DNA of 64,000 bases from Caprella mutica (lineage: Eukaryota > Arthropoda > Malacostraca > Amphipoda > Caprellidae): the NCBI GenBank assembly GCA_947561585.1, contig CANNZV010001133.1, forward strand, positions 168,882 through 232,881. Direction: 5' to 3'. Below, piece after piece: positions 57,901-64,000 of the stretch. A program made the translations under genes and the position numbers. The number at the start of each line of letters is the position of its first letter. Within the stretch, counting starts at the first letter, position 1. The notes beneath the pieces were generated by a model. The model ran no database searches, was not told the DNA's origin, and saw only the letters and a program-made list of their open reading frames with translations.

Positions 57901-60210
57901 CAACTTGGGGGTCTGTCTCCAGGGGAATGCTGGAGAGGAAAAGTGAATGAAAAAAGATAAATCTAAGGAACTATATTAACATTATCTTAAAACTAGTCTG
58001 AAGTAAAGAATTCGTATCAAAATTGGTAGCAAAGTTGTGAGGGTCATGCTGTACAATAACTTTAAGAACCTAATGAAAATGTTAAAACACTTTCAACAAC
58101 TCGTGCAATAAAAATAAGTTTTACAGAGTCCAGTTGGTTAATAACTGCAAACTAGCTAGGAAAACCTTAATTTCTTTAACACTTAACTAGTAGCTAGCTA
58201 CTATTGAGAAAAAGATCACTATTGAGGAAATAATAGAAAATTCTTTACAAAAGTTGATAAATATAGCAAGCTAAAAATCTTTACTTGGAAGATCATCTAG
58301 TAAGGATTATGGATGCCAAGTAGCTAATTGTTAAGCCAATGAAACACTAGATAGTTGTATTTAATTCTGCCTAGTAATATTAAGAATATAAAAGCCTTGA
58401 TCAACAAAAAGATAAAATAATACCTAACTTTGCTTGACATTAAGTAAAAGTATCCTACAGCTTTAAACATCGATGAAAATGATTGAAACCAAATTGATTA
58501 TATAGTTGAATAGTTAATAGACTTGCTTACCCGCCATCACAAATCTCATCGAATGCCAGCATGATAATATCCAAATTATCGAGCAGTGTTCTTTTCTCCA
58601 CATTCTTACGCAGGATTGTTGACACAGATTCATAAAGACAATTAAGGACAGACTGCAGAATTAGCTGAAAAAGATATTAAGTGTTAATGAAGAAATCATT
58701 GTTTATATATTATAGTGATTTTGCAAAACTTAAAAGCGAGAGACTTTAGTGCTTCAACTGTGAATGATAAGGAAAGAACTTAAAATCTGTCACATTCAGC
58801 AATTTGACTAGTTAATATTATATATATCTTATAAAATATAAATGATATCTATTGAAAGGAAATTGATTATAGATGTATTAGATAATATTATACATTTTTC
58901 ATATTTTAATTCCTCTTGCTGATGTAAACTATATACTCAAATTGATGTGAATTCAACCTAGACATATCAGTTGATTGAGTATGTACCTCATTCTCCTGAG
59001 AAGAACCAATGACGTAGAAGTAAAGGTCAACATTAGACTTGTAGACGCAGGTGAGTCTGTTAATCATCGTAATCTCTGCATTGGCTCTGTTGAACATCTG
59101 CTTCTCAAACTTCTTCTCTTCTTTGGCAGAGGAGAAAATGGTAGGGTCATAATACTTGCTTAGAATTCTGTTGCCGTCATTGTCAAGGATGGCCATCCCT
59201 TTGATCATGTATAGGGTAGGTTCCTGTTGGTGAATTGAAGAAATTGAAAAGAAAATAAGTAACTATAGATTATATATTACATAGCTGGGCTATACTCTGT
59301 CAAACTAAAGACCATAAAATAAGTAATTGTTTTCTCAGAGCCAATGATAATATATTAAATAAAATTAGAAGCTATTGGTTTTGAAAAAGGTAACTGTGAA
59401 TCTTTGAGCAAATCAGTTAGAATAAATTAAGTTTTGTATATATGGTGTATGTGCAATGTATTGATAGAATACTACATGTTTGAAACACTTCCATAGTGTG
59501 AATGCCAATTAATTAATTGGAGTTAGTTTCTTGCAAACAATTCAAACCAGTGTTTGAAACTAGAGGGTTCAGATGTTTTAGTTTTAATTTCATTTTGAAT
59601 CATTAAAATATCTACAGAAAAAGAACATCAGTTTGAATATTTTATTTATGTTTCTTGTTAATTTATATTTCAAGCTATATCACTATAGCTAATAAATAGG
59701 TAACATAATGAGTTAAATACTTTCATTTTTAATTAAGTCACAAGAGAATGGAATTAGCTACAGAAATGATCATCAATAATTTCATATTACTAATTTTAAT
59801 GTTATTTTATTGAATCATGGGGTATCTCAATATTTCCAATATATATTCTTTATTCATTTTATCATATACAAGTACTAATGATCAGGCAATAATAACTAAT
59901 CAGGAAATATTTAATTGGATTGCCCTTCTGATAATTTGATAAAAAATTTAGCTAGCTACTGGTTAAAATGGTAAATCTGATATTTATTCAAGAGTTCTTA
60001 AAGCTCTTTATTGTTAAATAACAAAACAAGTAGAATAAACATGTGAATATTTATTATTTTGTAATAATGAATATGAAATAAATAATGAATTGATTGGCAA
60101 TTTTATGTTTGGTCAACTTACTAAAAATAAATTCAAATCAGAAAAAGCTATCTTATAGGCTAATAATAAAAGGCTAAAATAATATTCATACTTACAAATA
60201 AGGCAGACAT
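55000..60210 (-). CDS. COPZ1: Coatomer subunit zeta (COPI)
   Basis: Zeta-COP is the small subunit of the F-subcomplex of the COPI coat that drives retrograde Golgi-to-ER vesicles. Five coding exons, in transcript order: 60210-60196, 59223-58987, 58664-58531, 57929-57839 and 55047-55000, giving 174 residues (the human protein has 177). Phases agree at all junctions. The sequence reads [20 protein letters not shown], then [36 protein letters not shown], and the terminal [15 protein letters not shown]; the family ends QIKWSLL. The last exon of only 48 bases lies 2.8 kb beyond exon 4 because a 2.2-kb transposon fills the last intron. The first coding exon is 15 bases and is the least certain. An internal ATG in exon 2 (before IKGMAIL) is a possible alternative start. 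Confidence 0.93.
55588..57792. mobile_element. 2.2-kb TA-flanked DNA transposon in the last COPZ intron
   Basis: Ends CAGGGTGTCCCAATACAAG and, inverted, CAGTGTGTCCCAAAAAAAC, with TA at both junctions (55588-55589, 57791-57792). The subterminal blocks ATCTCAACAACCAGTT and CTCCATCCACAGTT occur in inverted orientation on both sides. The element runs 55590-57790, and its edge is 42 bp from the intron's donor site. The middle (56.53-57.35 kb) is GC-richer and holds three overlapping minus-strand open stretches of 75-102 codons in different frames. None resembles a transposase I know; they may be one captured or decayed coding sequence. Confidence 0.8.
57930..60195. other. COPZ introns 1-3
   Basis: Apart from exons at 58531-58664 and 58987-59223, these are AT-rich introns. 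I see no transposon ends, tandem repeats or other genes in them. Confidence 0.6.
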
Positions 60211-62338
60211 CTTTGAATGGTAAATTAAGGAATGTAGAATGGAAATTTATTCAAACACCTAGCTTTGCTAGTTATATCACAACCTAAATCTGAATCTGAA
60301 ATAATGATACAAGGATTAACAAAAGTTAGGGACTTAAGAGTAGAGAAGGAGTAAATAACAGCACTTAACTAACTGCAACGGCACAACCACAGAATTACCA
60401 GAGGCACTAAGTAATGAACCATTGAACACAGAACATCATATGTTCATAACTTCACTATGCTCATTAAATTGATAAAGTGTCCAGTCTGCGACTAAAGATC
60501 TCTGGAGATGTTTTTTTGAGGGAAAATTATCCACAAAATATATCTTCGTAATATCTTGGAGACTATTTCCTGATTAATTCCTATCTTTACGCAAAAGTAT
60601 AATGACATTTTTGAGACCTATGAAAATCTTTCTTCATTGGAGACAAATTTAGTTATTCTCAAAATCAAATCTTGAGTCCTTGGGAAACTGATTTGACACA
60701 GTCACACACTTTGCAGCCCTGTAAAGTTTAGCATGCATTGTGTTTCTTTTAAATAATTTATGTTTCACTGTTTCAGAAGCTGGCAAACTGAAAGCCAATT
60801 ATTGTCTTAATTGTCACAAAAATTCTGAGCCAAGGCAACCATGAGCATGTTATACAAATAGAGTATGTCAGTTAAAGCCAATTAATTTGCTTACATTTCG
60901 AATAGTCGAAACTCAGATAGCTTAAAAATTTATTTGATTTCTATGTTCCCATGTTAATTTGGCTTGAAATTTTCAAAAATGAGCTAAAATTAACTCGTCT
61001 CAAAATTGGCTTGCACTTAGCAGTATAGTGAGTAGGGTCACGCAGGTAAGTTACGGCCCACTCACTAACTGCGGCCTCTAACAACTGAAAAATCATAGCT
61101 TCAAAACACACGTCTATACCAGCCTCTGAAATATAGCACAGCAATTTGGCTCATTTATTAAGAAGATTTAAATTCAAAAATTAACATTGTAACTTAACCA
61201 ATTTGCAGAATATTGGAGATATTCGGGATATACTCTCCAATTAATTTTGAATTGATTCCTATATTTACATTAATTTCGTTATGAACACTTCTGAATTTAT
61301 CCTTATACCTATACACATTAATTTTACTACGAGCAGAATAAGCGATCTCTGTATTAAATAATTAACATAGGAATTAATTGTAAATATTTAGCCTATTACC
61401 CAGTCTGCAAAGCACGTCCATGTCGCCAAAGATCTTTGAAGACTATATTTGAGGGAAAATTCATCAAAACAAGATCTTCGTGACTATTTTCTAATTAATT
61501 CCTATGTTTACATGATATTATTGGAGCCATTTTGAAGAAATTTGGTCATTTTGGAGACAAATTTGAAATTTTTTTGGAGACTAATTGTCTTGGTGACAGC
61601 CTATTGTGACAGATTTGACACAATTGTCTTGGTGACTGATTTGACACAATTTACAGACTGGCCTATTACGTTGAATAACCGACTAACCTACAATATAAAT
61701 TCAGTTCAGCAGGTTTTTACTTTTTGAGAATCTCAGACTCTTGAGAAGGCCACAATTTAATGGCTAAAGACATCAAGGTGGCCACATTTAAGATACTTTG
61801 AAGAAGAAATAGGACATCCTAGTGAAGATTTTACACTTGAAAACATTCTTACGCATAATGTCTGATGCATGTGTATCACTTGAGACTATCTATGAGTGAT
61901 TTACTTGTTATTTACAGGTTTCTAAACTTATTTCACCCCTAAAAAGTCACCAGTATACTGGCGACTTTGTCCATACTTTGAAACATGGGCAGATTGAAAA
62001 CCAGTCTGTATTTGGTGCACAAAATTCCACTGACTTTCTGAAAAAGCTGAAAAAAAAAAATCCACCCATATTTATTTTTCCACCAAAAATTAATAGTAAC
62101 ATAGGAATAAATAGCTAAAAATCCACAGACTTTGCCAGAATATTATTTTCAATGGAGAAAACCGTTGAAATCGAAGTAAAATAATATGGATCATAAACTC
62201 TCCAATTTTGAAACTGAGCTCAATTTCTCTCCAAAATCATAGATTTTTGATAAATTCTCTCCAGACTCCAAATTAACATTGCAGCATAGGAGAAAATTAG
62301 ATATTTCTCTCCAATTGCCATTGAATTGCTCATGATTA
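60211..62338. repeat. COPZ upstream region with CCAGTCTG-type modules, cluster 4
   Basis: Modules of further types occur: a GATCTTTGGAGAC type (60480-60720 and 61400-61670), a TTGAGCC/GGCTTG type (60770-61150, sharing the GGGTCACGCAGGTAA block with 49.9 kb), a GGCGACTTT type (61800-61990), the CCACCGAC type (62000-62165), and the CTCTCC type (62185-62330). Several carry the AATTCCTATGTTTAC or GTAACATAGGAATAAAT core. No exon was found. The COPZ promoter must lie at the left edge. Confidence 0.7.
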
Positions 62339-64000
62339 GGGTGAAGGCACCTATATCCGGCAGGGGTCCAAATTACGGCAGCTTGTTCATTAAATAACCT
62401 ATATCACGAGAAAAGAGCAACAAAACCTTAGTTTTAACATCACAATAGAAACTAAATGTCGGATCCTTCATTTCGTCCCTAAAATATTTAACAAAATTAC
62501 CCTGAATCTATTTGAAAATTGCCACCAAAGATCGCGATATGATGCAGTGGGAGTTGAACTGTGTTAGGTTGCAGTGGGTGTACTTCTAAAGTCTGTGACA
62601 AAAACTGTTTAATATAAAGTGAACAAACTTGTAATATTTAATAATGGTTTATAACATATATAGAATGATTTATCTAATTGATATTTATTATAATTTTGAG
62701 TATTTGCAGAGATATTACGTATTTTAGAAGATGCCGTTATTTGATCCTCAAAACGAAAATACGGCAGCTGCCGTCTCTTCAACCTGAAAGCATGCTGTAA
62801 TTCCAAATTCTCTTAACAATTATATTACTTTAATAATAACAGAATAGAATACTAATTATACATAATTTTTACCATTTGCTTTAAACTGATTACTTATTTT
62901 ATTGAAATTCGATTAACCTAGTTCTTCACTTAATTAATATTTACTTAATTTGGATCGTATACAGAAGATATAAAGAGAGTTTTTTTGTATCGGTGTATTA
63001 GCTTGTACCGTACACTGTGCCATCTATAATTATCCACTGATTCTATAAGATAAACAATACATTGATAGAATTTTAACATATTATTTACATTAATATATTT
63101 ATTATCTATTATTCATATAAATATGTATTGATTTACACAGTTGGCTAATTATATGGAAAAATTTCTATATTAATTCGTTGCCGTAATTTGAATTTTCAAA
63201 ATCAAAAAGCATCTCCGCTATCCGGCAGGCTAGATTCCATAATGGCTCAAAAAAGAAAATCTAAATCTAAATATAATGATGAGTTAGTAGAGAAGGCGCT
63301 GATTGATATCAAAGCTGGTAAACTGTCAGCTAATATGGCTAGTCAAAAATATGGTATTCCACGAAGTACTCTGGGTGACAAACTGAGGGGGAAGTACCGT
63401 GCTGGGAAGAAAATCAGACGTGATCCACACTTATCGGAAGTTGAAGAGAAATCTATAGTCAAGTTAGAATTTCTATTCATTATTAAATGTTTCACTACAT
63501 GTGTATAATTGTTTATAAATCTTATAGCATTTTATGTTGATTGATTTCATCTTCTCAATAACTATCTACAGCTGGGTGAAGAAAGGCCAACTTAGAGGAT
63601 TTCCACCACACAGAAAAGATCTCTTGAATACGGTCCAACTAATTATGAAGAAAGATCCATCGCGAAAAAATCCTTTCGTCGATGGAAGACCAGGGAAGAA
63701 TTGGTTAAAAGTAAGTGAGAATAAAATGATTGTAATTGTCTATGTTGATCAAATGAAATGTTATATGACCATAAATGCAAATCTTATTTTCTTAGGCTTT
63801 CATGCGTCGAAATCCAGAGGTTGCTTTCCGAACTCCAGAAAGAGTTTCAAAGGCAAGAGCTGGCATCTCAGAAAGGGATATCCGAAAATGGTTTGCTGAT
63901 GCCAAACAAAACTTTGAAGGAATACCTGGAGCTCTTGAGGCCATTAGCGATCCGAGGCGTGTCTTCAACACAGATGAAACCTGTATCCAATTAGCACCTC
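62339..64000 (+). mobile_element. Pogo-like DNA transposon, left part
   Basis: It begins after TA at 62337 with GGGTGAAGGCACCTATATCC. The words TCCGGCAG and TACGGCAG recur at about 62354, 62372, 62760 and 63219. The transposase gene follows (separate entry). The right end is beyond the window. Confidence 0.7.
63242..64000 (+). CDS. Pogo-family transposase, 5' part (two apparent introns)
   Basis: It would cut and paste its own element in the nucleus. Exons by phase and signal: 63242-63462, 63572-63710 and 63796 to the window edge, open throughout (about 188 residues seen). Residues 10-60 form a psq-type HTH (LVEKALIDIKAGKLSANMAS, KYGIPRSTLGDKLRGKY). Next is a CENP-B/Tc5-type second HTH (GFPPHRKDLLNTVQ, GRPGKNWLKAFMRRNPEVAF). 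The DDE domain begins with FNTDET, whose Asp fits the first catalytic residue. An in-frame upstream ATG at 63188 could add 18 residues. I prefer 63242 because the family homology starts there. No stop or frameshift was seen, so the copy could be intact or a domesticated gene. The rest is outside the window. Confidence 0.8.

Overview
This is a eukaryotic nuclear window, AT-rich and dense in transposable elements. It has five intron-bearing protein genes, GT-AG introns plus two likely GC-AG introns, and no sign of operons. The gene families and the transposon mix (Tc1, pogo-like, hAT, foldback MITEs, a 5'-truncated LINE) fit an arthropod, most likely an insect. A hemipteran is my best guess, but that is inference only.

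Layout: 1-18.6 kb holds no gene I can support. It contains minisatellites, a 1.4-kb dispersed repeat with a tRNA-like segment, two decayed pogo-like transposons, a hAT MITE with perfect 8-bp target duplications, a GGCGCACCA-ended foldback element, and a 3-kb mosaic of modules bounded by CCAGTCTG/CAGACTGG. Next comes RFC1 (18.6-23.3 kb, +), the large subunit of the PCNA clamp loader. From 23.4 to 29.6 kb there are hAT-like MITEs, including a nested 2.75-kb element that carries a 38-bp GCATGC minisatellite. A type II membrane protein with a FkbM-like/Star-like domain follows (30.0-37.7 kb, +). Its introns hold a hAT-ended element, a Tc1 copy with ~385-bp inverted repeats, and about 15 tandem copies of its own last-exon 3' splice site. 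Another copy of the 1.4-kb repeat lies at 38.0-39.4 kb, then guanylate kinase (42.2-43.6 kb, +) and a broken LINE (44.9-46.4 kb, +).

UBE2S, the APC/C ubiquitin-chain-elongating E2, spans 47.4-54.5 kb (+) because its 6-kb first intron is filled with repeats. Coatomer zeta (COPZ) converges on it from 60.2-55.0 kb (-) and has a 2.2-kb transposon in its last intron. The window ends inside a pogo-like transposase gene with two apparent introns (62.3 kb onward, +).

The host genes serve unrelated housekeeping functions (replication, nucleotide metabolism, cell-cycle ubiquitination, COPI traffic) plus one probable secretory-pathway membrane protein, so no pathway cluster is implied. All exon models were built by hand from splice signals, reading-frame continuity and remembered family motifs. 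No alignment or database search was run.
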